Assembly (NCBI GenBank): GCA_910585915.1 | Contig: CAJUGF010000029.1 | Span: 1 to 20,590 of the forward strand | Origin: an uncultured Bacilli bacterium | Lineage (GTDB): Bacteria > Bacillota_I > Bacilli_A > RF39 > UBA660 | DNA length: 20,590 nucleotides | Direction: 5' to 3' | Shown here: positions 6,863 through 15,310 of the stretch, one piece after another | Numbering within the stretch: the first letter of the stretch is position 1 | Layout of the letters: each line of letters opens with the position of its first letter | Made by a program: the position numbers and the translations under genes | The notes under the pieces: generated by a model | What the model saw: only the letters and a program-made list of their open reading frames with translations | Databases searched by the model: none | What the model was told of the DNA's origin: nothing

Positions 6863-8665
6863 ATGGATAAGATTATAAATGTTGCAGTTGTTGCACACGT
6901 TGATGCAGGAAAAAGTACTTTAGTTGATGCTTTATTAGAGCAAAATGGGGTTTTTTCTAGTCATGAAGTAGTAGAAGAACGCGTTATGGATAGTGATGCC
7001 ATTGAAAAGGAAAGAGGTATTACGATCTATTCTAAGAATTGTTCTATTCATTATAAGGATTATAAAATTAATATAGTAGATACTCCAGGTCATGCTGATT
7101 TTTCTAGTGAAGTAGAACGTGTTATTAAAACAGTAGATACTGTTGTTTTGATTGTAGATTCTTCTGAAGGACCAATGCCACAAACACGGTTTGTGTTAAA
7201 GAAAGCTTTGGAACAAAATTTAAAACCAATTTTATTTATTAATAAAATTGATAAAAAGGATGCACGTCCTGAAGAAGTTGTAGATATGACATTTAATCTT
7301 TTTATGGAATTAAATGCTACAGATGAACAACTTGATTTTCCAATTATTTATGGTATTGCAAAGGACGGAGTGGCTGGATATGCTCCAAATGATATAGCAA
7401 GTAATGTAGAGCCTTTATTAGAAACGATTTTAAAGCAGGTGGAACCATTTGCAGGTAGTGAGAGTGATCCACTACAATTACAAATTTCTAATTTGGATTA
7501 TGATGATTATATTGGAAGACTTGGTATTGGACGGGTTAATAAAGGAAAAATTAAGTCTGGAGAAACAGTAGCTGTAGCAAAAAATGATGGAAGTGTTATT
7601 AATTTTCGTATTTCTAAATTATTTGTAACAGAGGGTATTTCTAAAGTTGAAAAACAAGAAGCTTATTTTGGAGATATTGTAACAATTGCTGGATGTTCAG
7701 ATATTTCTATTGGAGATACGATATGTACAAAGGAACATATTGAGGCATTACCTCCAATTATTATTGAAAAGCCAACGCTTTCTATGAATTTTTTGGTTAA
7801 TGATGGGCCTTTTGCTGGTAAGAGTGGGAAGTTTTTAACTACTCGTCATATTCGTGAACGTTTGGAAAGAGAGTTACAAACGAATGTAGGACTTCATGTT
7901 GAAGAATTACCTGGAACTGATGGATATAAAGTAAGTGGACGAGGAGAGCTTCATTTATCTATCTTACTTGAAAACATGAGAAGAGAAGGTTATGAACTTT
8001 GTGTTTCTAAGCCTGAGGTTTTGTTAGAAGAAATTGATGGAAAAAAATGTGAACCTTTTGAACGTGTCATTATAAATTGTCCTGGGGATTATCAAGGAAC
8101 AATTATTAATGATTTGCAAGAAAGAAAAGCTAGTTTGGAAGTTGTTACGACTTCAAATGAGGGTTATGCACATTTAGAATTTTTAGCGCCTACTCGTGGA
8201 TTAATTGGTTATCGTAGTGCATTTATTACGAATACTAAAGGTGAAGGAATTATGGTACGTAGTTTTGATTCTTATAAACCTTATGTAGGACAAATTAGTG
8301 GGCGTAAAAATGGGGTTCTTGTGTCTATGGAAAATGGAAAAGCTCTTGGATATTCTTTGTGGAATTTACAAGATCGTGGAACTTTAATTATTGATCCTGC
8401 TACAGAAGTGTATGTTGGTATGATTATTGGAATTCATAATCGTGATAATGATTTAGATGTTAATCCATGTAAGAACAAGAATTTAACAAATACTCGTTCT
8501 AGTGGAGCTGATGAAGCAATTAATTTAACAAAAGCAAAGAAATTTACGTTGGAAGAAGCTTTGGAATTTATTGAAGATGATGAGTATGTGGAAGTTACTC
8601 CAGAAGATATTCGAATTCGTAAATCTATATTAGATCCAAAGGCTCGTTTTCGTAAAAATCGTTAA
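6863..8665 (+). CDS. typA: GTPase TypA/BipA
   Basis: A 600-residue translational GTPase of the TypA/BipA family, which binds the ribosome and supports large-subunit assembly and stress or cold adaptation. Visible motifs are the P-loop AHVDAGKST (residues 10-18), the switch I threonine in RGITI, DTPGHADF, NKID and a C-terminal ending of the family type (DPKARFRKNR). The length matches the usual ~600-615. The usual AHVDHGKTT P-loop is AHVDAGKST here, with alanine in place of histidine; the Walker lysine is kept. ATG 6863 starts the conserved N-terminus (MDKIINVAVVAHVD); an upstream in-frame ATG at 6788 falls before the promoter. It is a single gene between two terminators. Confidence 0.96.
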   Translation: MDKIINVAVVAHVDAGKSTLVDALLEQNGVFSSHEVVEERVMDSDAIEKERGITIYSKNCSIHYKDYKINIVDTPGHADFSSEVERVIKTVDTVVLIVDSSEGPMPQTRFVLKKALEQNLKPILFINKIDKKDARPEEVVDMTFNLFMELNATDEQLDFPIIYGIAKDGVAGYAPNDIASNVEPLLETILKQVEPFAGSESDPLQLQISNLDYDDYIGRLGIGRVNKGKIKSGETVAVAKNDGSVINFRISKLFVTEGISKVEKQEAYFGDIVTIAGCSDISIGDTICTKEHIEALPPIIIEKPTLSMNFLVNDGPFAGKSGKFLTTRHIRERLERELQTNVGLHVEELPGTDGYKVSGRGELHLSILLENMRREGYELCVSKPEVLLEEIDGKKCEPFERVIINCPGDYQGTIINDLQERKASLEVVTTSNEGYAHLEFLAPTRGLIGYRSAFITNTKGEGIMVRSFDSYKPYVGQISGRKNGVLVSMENGKALGYSLWNLQDRGTLIIDPATEVYVGMIIGIHNRDNDLDVNPCKNKNLTNTRSSGADEAINLTKAKKFTLEEALEFIEDDEYVEVTPEDIRIRKSILDPKARFRKNR

Positions 8666-8673
8666 ATCTTTTT

Positions 8674-8722
8674 AAAAATTCTTTTGGTCTTTAATTTTAT
8701 AAGATTGGAAGAATTTTTTTGC
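8674..8722 (+). terminator. Terminator after typA
   Basis: AAAAATTCTT (8674-8683) pairs with AAGAATTTTT (8709-8718) across a 25-base inner region, followed by T residues. The long loop makes it less certain. Confidence 0.55.
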
Positions 8723-8778
8723 TTTTGGGTTGGTTTTCAATTTTTAAATTTTATGATAAAATATGGATGATTATATTA

Positions 8779-8806
8779 TTGATAAAAATTATAAATATTC
8801 TATAAT
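8779..8806 (+). promoter_or_regulatory. Promoter of the 8841-12188 operon
   Basis: TTGATA (8779-8784), a 16-base spacer and TATAAT (8801-8806). The -10 box overlaps a 12-base palindrome ATAATCGATTAT at 8802-8813, which could be an operator but is only A/T-rich symmetry. Confidence 0.6.
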
Positions 8807-8840
8807 CGATTATGATTACTATACTTTAAAGAGGTGAATT

Positions 8841-9323
8841 ATGAAAAAGATAAAAAAGCTATGGAATGAAAATCGTGTTTTATTTGTGCTTGGAATTATC
8901 GTTATTTTTTGTGTAATAGTTATGTTGGGTGTTATGGTTCAATATTTTTTTGGAACAGGAATTTCTAATTATGGAGATCGTTTGGAAAATATTTCTTCAG
9001 TTCCTTTTACAGAAGAGGAAATAGAAAAGATTCGGAATGGATTTTCTTCTGACCATACTTTAGATGTATCTGTTGATGTTCGTGGAAAGGTTGTTTATGT
9101 TATTGCAAAGTTTAATGAAACCGTTTCGATGAATGACGCAAAAACAGAAGCTGTCAATGTATATAATTCTGTAGATGAAAAATATCGTTCTTTGTACGAT
9201 TTTAATGTAACAATTTCTCAAGATGTTACAGATATTGATACTGGATATTGTATGATGGGTGCTAAGAATGTAAGCGGTGAAAGCTTTGTATGGAGCAACT
9301 ATACAGTCACGGATGGTGAATAA
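8841..9323 (+). CDS. Membrane-anchored protein of unknown function
   Basis: A 160-residue protein that I do not recognise. It has a basic N-terminus (KKIKKLW), one membrane helix at about 15-37 and an extracytoplasmic domain of ~120 residues with alternating beta-type segments (LDVSVDVRGKVVYVIAKF). One cysteine lies near residue 137. It starts with AAAGAGGTGAATT before the ATG and is followed after one base by the receptor gene, so the two are translated together. Its position upstream of a binding-protein/GGDEF-like receptor suggests a joint role in an envelope sensing complex, which is inference only. Confidence 0.72.
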   Translation: MKKIKKLWNENRVLFVLGIIVIFCVIVMLGVMVQYFFGTGISNYGDRLENISSVPFTEEEIEKIRNGFSSDHTLDVSVDVRGKVVYVIAKFNETVSMNDAKTEAVNVYNSVDEKYRSLYDFNVTISQDVTDIDTGYCMMGAKNVSGESFVWSNYTVTDGE

Positions 9324-9324
9324 T

Positions 9325-11358
9325 ATGAAAAAATCAAAAAAAGTTGTTGTTTGGGGATTTTTACTTGTTCTTTTTATTTTTTTGCTTGGCTTTATTATCT
9401 ATCGTATTTTTAATGATTCCACTCGTCTTACTCCAGTTGAAAATGAATGGCTTAATAGTAATTTAAATAAAGTTCAAAATGTCTCAGTTATCAATGATAC
9501 AAATATTTTTGGAACAAATGGAAATGGTGTATTTTATGATTTCATTGAAGACTTTTCATCACGTTATGGTCTTAAAATGAATGCTATTACTTATGGAACT
9601 TCAGAGAGTGTAACTGGAATTCGATTTGGGATATCAAATTCTTTACCAAATGATTCAGTTCGTTTTTATGAAGATCATTATGTTCTTGTCTCTAAGTCTA
9701 ATGATTTGTATTTGAATGAAGCTTCAATTTCTTCTAAAAAAGTAGGTATTTTGAGTGAATCTTTATCTTATATCAGTGAACGTTTAGAGATTCTTCCTAC
9801 GTTTGTAACTTATAATTCACGAGAAGATTTATTTCGTTCTTTGGATCAAGGAGAAGAGATTAATGCTATATTAGTTCCGCGGATGGAATATATTGATACA
9901 TTTCTATCAAAAGATTATCATATTGTTTATCATTTTTCTAATTTGATTCGGTATTATTATTTGACTCTTGATCGTCAAGGAGATGCTAATTTAAGTAGTG
10001 TTTTAGAAAAGTACTATCAAAAGTGGCAAGAGGAGAGATTAGATGAGTCACTTCGTGATCATGAATTTCAACTATTTATTCAGAGTTTAAATATTTCTCA
10101 AACAGAAATGGATCGTTTTCAAGGAACGATTTATCAATATGGTTTTGTTAATACAAGTCCTTATGAGATTTTAGCTGGTGGAAATTATGGTGGTATTCTA
10201 GCTACTTATTTACATGAATTTTCTAAATTTAGTAAAGTTGAGTTTCATTTTAAGCGTTATAATAATTATCGTAAGTTAGTTAATGATATTAATAATAACA
10301 AAGTTAATTTATATTTTGGCTATTATAATTTTACTTCGAGTGGAACAGATGTTTCTTCTAATTTAGTTCTTACTTATGATATTTTAGCTCCAATATCCGA
10401 TGATTTGGTAGTGACTTCTTTAAAATCATTAAAGGGTAAAACAATTTATGTTGAAGAAAATAGTTTACTTTATAGTCGACTTAGTAATCTTACTGATGTA
10501 ACGATTAAGACTTATGGTTCTGAAAAGGAGCTTAAGAATTTGATTCAGGAGAAAGAGATTATAGCAATGGATCATAATATGAGTACTTTTTATCAATCTT
10601 CTTTATTAAAAAATTATACTTCTCGTTTCTTTAGTAATTTTGATACACGATATGTTTTTAAGGTTCAGGCAAGTGATTCTTTTGTGAAGTTGTTTACAAA
10701 GTATGTAGATTATTTGGATGAAAATAAGATGACTTACTTAGGGTTTAATCATCATCGTATTACTTTACGTAATGGAACAATCCTTGGAACGATTGCAAAG
10801 TATTTCTTATATATTTTCTTGTTAGTTATTGTAATTTTGTTGTTGATATATCGTTCTTCTAAACGAGTTCGACTTAAGAATAAAATTCGTCGTGAAGATA
10901 AGATGAAGTTTATTGATCAATTAACTAGTTTAAAGAATCGTAATTATTTAAATGAAAATATTACGCAATGGAATAAAAATACTATATATCCTCAATCTGT
11001 TATTGTCATTGATTTAAATCGTATTCAAGATATTAATGATACTGTTGGATATGAACAAGGGGATACACAGATTAAAGCTGCAGCGAATATTTTGATTAAG
11101 ACACAACTTGATAATTCAGATATAATGCGTACCGATGGAAATGAGTTTACGATTTATTTGGTTGGTTATCAAGCGAAACAAATTACAAGTTATATTCATA
11201 AACTTAATAAGGAATTTAAGAGTCTTCCATATACTTATGGAGCTCGAATTGGATATAGCATGATTGTAGATGATATTAAGTCTATTGAAGATGCGATTAA
11301 TGAAAGTGTTGAAGAAATAAAAAAGCAAAGGAAACTTCAAAAAGAGGATCAATCATGA
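9325..11358 (+). CDS. Tandem solute-binding-domain receptor with degenerate GGDEF domain
   Basis: A 677-residue membrane receptor. It has a membrane helix at ~8-27, two consecutive regions resembling type II periplasmic binding domains (SBP_bac_3-like; ~45-270 and ~275-485), a second membrane helix (~488-514) and a cytoplasmic GGDEF-fold domain (~530-660). GGDEF landmarks are present (DQLTSLKNRNYL, DLNRIQDINDTVGYEQGD), but the signature loop reads RTDGNEF (602-608) in place of RxGGDEF. The first glycine is Asp and the third, metal-binding residue is Asn. No RxxD inhibitory site is seen. Diguanylate cyclase activity is therefore doubtful. ATG 9325 has GGTG at 9315-9318; the more upstream starts lack a site. 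It overlaps the next gene by four bases. Confidence 0.85.
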   Translation: MKKSKKVVVWGFLLVLFIFLLGFIIYRIFNDSTRLTPVENEWLNSNLNKVQNVSVINDTNIFGTNGNGVFYDFIEDFSSRYGLKMNAITYGTSESVTGIRFGISNSLPNDSVRFYEDHYVLVSKSNDLYLNEASISSKKVGILSESLSYISERLEILPTFVTYNSREDLFRSLDQGEEINAILVPRMEYIDTFLSKDYHIVYHFSNLIRYYYLTLDRQGDANLSSVLEKYYQKWQEERLDESLRDHEFQLFIQSLNISQTEMDRFQGTIYQYGFVNTSPYEILAGGNYGGILATYLHEFSKFSKVEFHFKRYNNYRKLVNDINNNKVNLYFGYYNFTSSGTDVSSNLVLTYDILAPISDDLVVTSLKSLKGKTIYVEENSLLYSRLSNLTDVTIKTYGSEKELKNLIQEKEIIAMDHNMSTFYQSSLLKNYTSRFFSNFDTRYVFKVQASDSFVKLFTKYVDYLDENKMTYLGFNHHRITLRNGTILGTIAKYFLYIFLLVIVILLLIYRSSKRVRLKNKIRREDKMKFIDQLTSLKNRNYLNENITQWNKNTIYPQSVIVIDLNRIQDINDTVGYEQGDTQIKAAANILIKTQLDNSDIMRTDGNEFTIYLVGYQAKQITSYIHKLNKEFKSLPYTYGARIGYSMIVDDIKSIEDAINESVEEIKKQRKLQKEDQS

Positions 11359-12188
11359 TGGAACGAGTTATTCAGTTTATTAAACGAATATGGAAAATTA
11401 TCACAAGGCCAGAAATGTTAGTGCTTCCAGGGCAGCTTGCTTATTTTTTCTTACTTGCAATTGTTCCTACTGTAACACTTCTTGCTTATGGTGCAACTTT
11501 TTTTCATATTTCTTTTGATTTTTTAACTAATTTTCTTAGTAAAGCTTTTGGTAGTGAAGTAGCAACGTTGGTGATTCCTATTGTTCAAGATGTTAATATA
11601 AATATTCAATTTTTTATTACTTTGTTTATTGGATTTTATGCTGCAAGTAGTGGTGCAGCTTCGATTATTATTACTTCTAATCAAATGTATGGATTAGCTA
11701 ATACTTCTTTTTTGAGAAGAAAAGTAAAAGCTCTTGTAATGACATTTATTTTAATTATTTTATTAATGTTTTTGATTATGATTCCAGTTTTTGGTACTCA
11801 AATTGCGGAGCTTGTACAATATGTTAATTTAAATGCGGCAGTGACTAGTACTATTGTTTTTACAATTCATTTGGTTAAAGGACCTATTTCTTGGTTTATT
11901 ATTTTCTTTTTAATTAAAATTTTATATACTGTAGCTCCTGATCAAGAAATATTGAGTTGTACAAATAATTATGGAGCATTATTTACTACTGTAGGTTTTA
12001 TATTATCTACTGCGATTTATTCTTATTATATTAATCATTTTGCACATTATTCTAATCTTTATGGAGGGCTTGCTCAATTTGTTGTGTTAATGGTTTGGCT
12101 TTATTTACTTGCTTATATTTTTGTGATTGGCATAGCTATTAATACGCAAAAATTGGAAAAAAAAGGAGATATAAAAGAAGACAATTGA
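11355..12188 (+). CDS. YihY/BrkB (UPF0761) family membrane protein
   Basis: A 277-residue integral membrane protein of the YihY/virulence factor BrkB family (formerly annotated as RNase BN). It contains the N-terminal motif PEMLVLPGQLAYFFLLAIVP and about six membrane segments, ending in AFVIG-type helices and a lysine-rich tail. The exact function of the family is not established. The start overlaps the TGA of the receptor gene (ATGA at 11355-11358), with AAAGAGGAT upstream, so it is translationally coupled. TGA is its stop codon, consistent with the standard code. Confidence 0.88.
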   Translation: MMERVIQFIKRIWKIITRPEMLVLPGQLAYFFLLAIVPTVTLLAYGATFFHISFDFLTNFLSKAFGSEVATLVIPIVQDVNINIQFFITLFIGFYAASSGAASIIITSNQMYGLANTSFLRRKVKALVMTFILIILLMFLIMIPVFGTQIAELVQYVNLNAAVTSTIVFTIHLVKGPISWFIIFFLIKILYTVAPDQEILSCTNNYGALFTTVGFILSTAIYSYYINHFAHYSNLYGGLAQFVVLMVWLYLLAYIFVIGIAINTQKLEKKGDIKEDN

Positions 12189-12320
12189 TTCATAATATTA
12201 TTGTGCACACAGGTATTACTCGTGCACGATATATATTTTCGATATCAATCTAGTATTTAATGTATTAACGATATTGGGAAGTAATATCTAGAAGGAACGA
12301 TTTTTGTGTTCCTTTTTTGT
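12189..12320 (+). other. Structured intergenic segment ending in a terminator
   Basis: A 130-base non-coding stretch rich in symmetric elements. GTGCAC occurs at 12203-12208 and 12221-12226 and can pair. GATATT and AATATC (around 12270-12290) form a hairpin that can alternatively be extended by CTAG/CTAG. GGAAC/GTTCC forms the final stem, followed by TTTTTT (12294-12319). No T-box consensus (AAGGGTGG type) or known riboswitch is recognised. It may be just the terminator of the upstream operon with flanking structure, or a leader or small RNA. Confidence 0.4.
12293..12319 (+). terminator. Intrinsic terminator of the receptor/YihY operon
   Basis: AAGGAAC pairs with GTTCCTT across a 9-base loop (gatttttgt), followed by a T-run. 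It stands between the YihY gene and the rlmB promoter. Confidence 0.75.
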
Positions 12321-12349
12321 TTGCAATTTTTCTTAAATTATTGTATTAT
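12321..12349 (+). promoter_or_regulatory. Promoter of the rlmB-sigH genes
   Basis: TTGCAA (12321-12326), a 17-base spacer ending in TG, and TATTAT (12344-12349). The elements are identical to those upstream of typA. Confidence 0.65.
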
Positions 12350-12373
12350 AGAGCAAATTTCGGGGTGATTATT

Positions 12374-13054
12374 GTGTTAGTTTATGGTAAGAATGTATTA
12401 TTAGATTTAAATCCTAAAAAGATTCGTAAAGTTTATCTTTCTTCTAAGAAGCAAGATCCACAGGTTTTAGATTTTATTCGTAATCATCATTTAAAATATG
12501 ATTGTGTTTCTTTTGAGCGAATTAATCAAATGGTTCATGGAAACCATCAGGGAATTGTTATTGATATGAATGATTATGAGTATGGTGAATTGGAGGAATG
12601 TTTTTCTTCATCTTTTGTTCTTATGTTAGACCATTTAGAAGATCCTCATAATTTAGGAGCTATTATAAGAAGTGCAGAAGCGGCAGGCATTCGTTATATT
12701 ATTTTGCCAAAGGATCGTAGTGTTCGTGTGAATGATACAGTTATGAAGGTTAGTGTTGGCGCACTAGATCGTGTAAAAGTTCTTTTAGTTACGAATTTGG
12801 CTCAAGCTATGAAACGCTTAAAAGAGGAGGGCTTCTTTCTTTATGCATCTTGTATGGATGGTAATGATTATAGGCACGTTTCTTATGCCTCAAAGAAAGT
12901 TTTGATTATTGGTAATGAAGGCAAGGGAATTAGTTCTTTGGTAAGGCGTGAAAGTGATGAAATTATTGCTATTCCAATGAAAGGTGAAGTTAATAGTTTA
13001 AACGCTAGTGTTGCAGCTGGAGTTTTAATATTTCATATGATGGAGGAATCGTGA
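12374..13054 (+). CDS. rlmB: SpoU/TrmH family rRNA 2'-O-methyltransferase (RlmB-like)
   Basis: A 226-residue SPOUT-fold enzyme that transfers a methyl group from SAM to a ribose 2'-OH, likely of 23S rRNA (position G2251 in E. coli RlmB). All three SpoU motifs are visible: LDHLEDPHNLGAIIRSAEA with the catalytic asparagine and arginine, VLIIGNEGKGIS, and IPMKGEVNSLNASVAAGV at the C-terminus. The N-terminus (VYGKNVLL) matches the RlmB start region. The start is GTG 12374, which gives the family N-terminus and is preceded by GGGGTG. Gene order rlmB-sigH matches B. subtilis, which supports rlmB over trmH. It overlaps the sigma factor gene by one base (TGATG). Confidence 0.88.
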   Translation: MLVYGKNVLLDLNPKKIRKVYLSSKKQDPQVLDFIRNHHLKYDCVSFERINQMVHGNHQGIVIDMNDYEYGELEECFSSSFVLMLDHLEDPHNLGAIIRSAEAAGIRYIILPKDRSVRVNDTVMKVSVGALDRVKVLLVTNLAQAMKRLKEEGFFLYASCMDGNDYRHVSYASKKVLIIGNEGKGISSLVRRESDEIIAIPMKGEVNSLNASVAAGVLIFHMMEES

Positions 13055-13671
13055 TGGATTATAAGGAGTATTCTGATAGTGAGCTTTATAGTATGGTATG
13101 TGAAGCAAATGAAGATGCTAAGGATTTGTTGTATGGTAAGTATAAATATATTATTGATATTGTTGTGAAGAAATATATTTATGCAGCTCGAAAGCTTGGT
13201 GTGGAATATAATGATCTTTATCAAGAAGGGTTGGTTGGTTTTGCTGATGCTTTAAATTGTTACGATGAAAAGAAGAATGTACAGTTGTCTACTTTTATTA
13301 GTTTGTGTGTAGATCGAAGATTGCAAAATACAATTTTAAAAGCGGGTAGATTTAAAAATAAGATTTTATTGGATTCTTTGTCTTTGGATCATGAGTATGG
13401 TGAACAACAAATTCCTTTGCGGGAAATGATTAAAGATCAAAAGAATAGTGATCCGTTACTTGGAATTACAAAACAAGAAGAATTTGATGAGCTTTATATG
13501 GAAATTAAGAAAGAGTTATCTACACAAGAATTTGAAGTGTATGAACTTATGATTCATGGGCTTCGTTATCATGATATTGCTCTTGTTTTAAATAAAACAC
13601 CAAAACAGGTAGATAATACGATTCAACGAATAAAAAATAAGATTCGAGCGATTCTTGGAAAGGTGCAATAA
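13054..13671 (+). CDS. sigH: Sigma-H-like RNA polymerase sigma factor
   Basis: A 205-residue sigma-70 family protein. It has region 2 (DLYQEGLVGFADALNCYD... STFISLCVDRRLQNTI, residues ~52-92) for core binding and -10 recognition, and region 4 with a helix-turn-helix (RYHDIALVLNKTPKQVDNTIQRIKNKI, ~170-198). In B. subtilis sigH lies between rlmB/yacP and secE, as here, and directs transition-state and early sporulation genes. The length is similar (about 218 there). The ATG at 13054 overlaps the stop of rlmB; the GTG at 13051 is less likely because GGAGG (13042-13046) is best placed for 13054. In a small-genome lineage the target genes could differ, for example competence. The sigH assignment rests on synteny and region 2 similarity. 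Confidence 0.82.
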   Translation: MDYKEYSDSELYSMVCEANEDAKDLLYGKYKYIIDIVVKKYIYAARKLGVEYNDLYQEGLVGFADALNCYDEKKNVQLSTFISLCVDRRLQNTILKAGRFKNKILLDSLSLDHEYGEQQIPLREMIKDQKNSDPLLGITKQEEFDELYMEIKKELSTQEFEVYELMIHGLRYHDIALVLNKTPKQVDNTIQRIKNKIRAILGKVQ

Positions 13672-13674
13672 TTT

Positions 13675-14319
13675 ATGAAAAAATTGTTAGAATATAAAAA
13701 AATTTTATTTATACTTAGTTTAATTCTATTATTTTTTACTATGATCATTGGATTTCATTTTTATCATGAGTTTGAAGAGCATCAAGAGACGGTGAAGGAT
13801 CCCGTGATTCTTCCAAGTGATGATGAATTAGATTTTCAAAATAGTTCTTCTTATTCTGATGAAGAAATTATTTCGATGGTTAATGAGAGAAAAAAAATGT
13901 TGCAAGATTTATTTTATAATACTCCAGTTTATGATTTGCAGGCAGTAGATCCTTCGCGTAGCGATGATGATAATGAACGTTTTTGGGTATTTGATGAACG
14001 TTTTTTACAAGGATTAAATCGTTTGGTTGTTGATTCACTTTATAATGAAGTATATAATCAAATGACTTTGCTTAAAAATGATGTCTCTCATACTTTTTAT
14101 GTAGCAGAACGTGATATTTTTGATTTTGTTTATGCTGATAGTTCACTAATTAATACTGGTTTTGTATCAACAAATTTAAGAGTTTTGTATGCTAGTAATG
14201 AACGTATTTCTTCCAGTGTTACCTTTATATATTCTGATGAAGAAGGTGCTTTGCAACAAGCAATCTATCCTTTTGAACTTCTAAACATTCAAGGGGAATG
14301 GAAGATTAGTGTTTATTAG
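13675..14319 (+). CDS. Membrane-anchored protein of unknown function
   Basis: A 214-residue protein that I do not recognise. It has a basic start, a single membrane helix at ~10-28 and an acidic extracytoplasmic linker (~35-65) followed by a ~145-residue domain (DLQAVDPSRSDDDNERFWVF onward) of mixed alpha/beta character ending in IQGEWKISVY. The last block resembles the C-terminus of small exported beta-barrel or NTF2-like proteins, but this is weak. It begins 3 bases after the sigH-like gene, so it is co-transcribed. In B. subtilis this site holds rpmG; no L33 gene is present here. Its job in this context is unclear. Confidence 0.72.
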   Translation: MKKLLEYKKILFILSLILLFFTMIIGFHFYHEFEEHQETVKDPVILPSDDELDFQNSSSYSDEEIISMVNERKKMLQDLFYNTPVYDLQAVDPSRSDDDNERFWVFDERFLQGLNRLVVDSLYNEVYNQMTLLKNDVSHTFYVAERDIFDFVYADSSLINTGFVSTNLRVLYASNERISSSVTFIYSDEEGALQQAIYPFELLNIQGEWKISVY

Positions 14320-14345
14320 TATTTTTGCGATATAAAGTAATAAAA

Positions 14346-14411
14346 AGACCTTGTTTTTCTTATATTTTTGTGTTAGATTATTTTTATGGACACGCAAGGT
14401 GTTTTTATTTT
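14346..14411 (+). terminator. Possible terminator or leader structure before secE
   Basis: AAAAGACCTTG (14344-14354) and CAAGGTGTTTT (14395-14405) can pair with one mismatch over a 40-base loop. ACAC/GTGT around GCAAG gives a competing short stem. Both end in GTTTTTATTTT. A weak promoter (TTGTTT at 14351-14356, 17 bases, TAGATT at 14374-14379) lies in the loop and could serve secE-nusG. Confidence 0.4.
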
Positions 14412-14433
14412 GGAAAAAAATTGAGGTGAGAAA

Positions 14434-14691
14434 ATGGCAAAAAAGAAAGATGTTATTTCTAAAGTAGATGAGAAGGATTCAAAAAAAGAATTGAAAAACA
14501 AGAAAAAAGTAAATAAGGAGAAGAAGTCTGGTTATTTAAAAGAAGTTCGTTTGGAACTTAAGAAAGTTACTTTTCCTAAGTTTAAAAATGTTATAAAGTA
14601 TACTTTTGCAACTCTTGTCTTTTGTGGGTTATTAGTAGGTTTCTTTATTTTGCTTAATTTATTATTATCTGGTGTAAAGGGGATGTTCTAA
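14434..14691 (+). CDS. secE: Preprotein translocase subunit SecE
   Basis: An 85-residue single-spanning subunit of the SecYEG channel. It has a lysine-rich cytoplasmic N-terminal extension (~1-30), the SecE signature SGYLKEVRLELKKVTFPKFKNV (W of the usual KVTWP is F here), and one membrane helix (~55-78). The start has GAGGTG upstream. The stop TAA shares its last base with the ATG of nusG, as in the conserved secE-nusG pair. The length is within the Gram-positive range. Confidence 0.94.
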   Translation: MAKKKDVISKVDEKDSKKELKNKKKVNKEKKSGYLKEVRLELKKVTFPKFKNVIKYTFATLVFCGLLVGFFILLNLLLSGVKGMF

Positions 14692-15224
14692 TGGAAAAAT
14701 TATGGTATGTAGTAAATACTTATAGTGGTCATGAAGAATCGGTCAAAGAGAAATTAGAGATGCGTACAGAATCTATGGGAATGCAAGATTATATTTATCG
14801 GGTTATTGTTCCAGAGACAACCGAAATTGAAGTAAAAGATGGAGTAAAAAAAGAAAAGAAGAAGAAGATGTTTCCTGGATATGTTCTAGTAGAAATGGTT
14901 ATGAGTGATGAAGCTTGGTATATTGTTCGTAATACTCCAGGAGTCACTGGTTTTATTGGATCAAGTGGAAAGGGAGCAAAACCAACGCCTTTACTTCCTC
15001 AAGAGATTGATCGTATCTTAGCTAATATGGGTATGAGTCGGATGGATATGGAAAGTGAACTTGCTGTTGGAGATAAAGTTAATATTGTCGATGGTCCATT
15101 TAAAGGTATGTTAGGTACTGTTGATACCATGGATTTAGAAAATGGACGATTAAATGTTTTAATTGATTTATTTGGACAAGAGACACCAGTTGAAGTAGAA
15201 TTGTATCAAGTAAATAGAATTTAA
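14691..15224 (+). CDS. nusG: Transcription antitermination/elongation factor NusG
   Basis: A 177-residue NusG. It has an N-terminal NGN domain (LWYVVNTYSGHEESVKEKLEMR..., MFPGYVLVEM, NTPGVTGFIG) and a C-terminal KOW domain with GDKVNIVDGPFKGMLGTV (~127-144). NusG binds RNA polymerase and modulates pausing and elongation. The length and both domains are typical. It overlaps secE by one base. It is followed by its own terminator and not by rplK, which is unusual. Confidence 0.96.
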   Translation: MEKLWYVVNTYSGHEESVKEKLEMRTESMGMQDYIYRVIVPETTEIEVKDGVKKEKKKKMFPGYVLVEMVMSDEAWYIVRNTPGVTGFIGSSGKGAKPTPLLPQEIDRILANMGMSRMDMESELAVGDKVNIVDGPFKGMLGTVDTMDLENGRLNVLIDLFGQETPVEVELYQVNRI

Positions 15225-15253
15225 GGTTAGGGAGCAATTCTTAGCCTTTTTAA
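15223..15253 (+). terminator. Intrinsic terminator after nusG
   Basis: AAGGTTA (15223-15229, overlapping the TAA stop) pairs with TAGCCTT (15242-15248), one G-U pair, followed by T residues. Confidence 0.68.
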
Positions 15254-15310
15254 TTTATTATGAAAATGTGTTTTAAAATAAATATATTTGTTTTTAGAAG
15301 AGGTGAATAA

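Noticed and set aside
12189..12320. T-box or known riboswitch before rlmB
   Set aside because: No T-box antiterminator consensus and no riboswitch core was found; rlmB is not a usual target.
14387..14425. A 12-codon open frame before secE (ATG at 14386)
   Set aside because: It has no ribosome-binding site and lies within the putative terminator structure.
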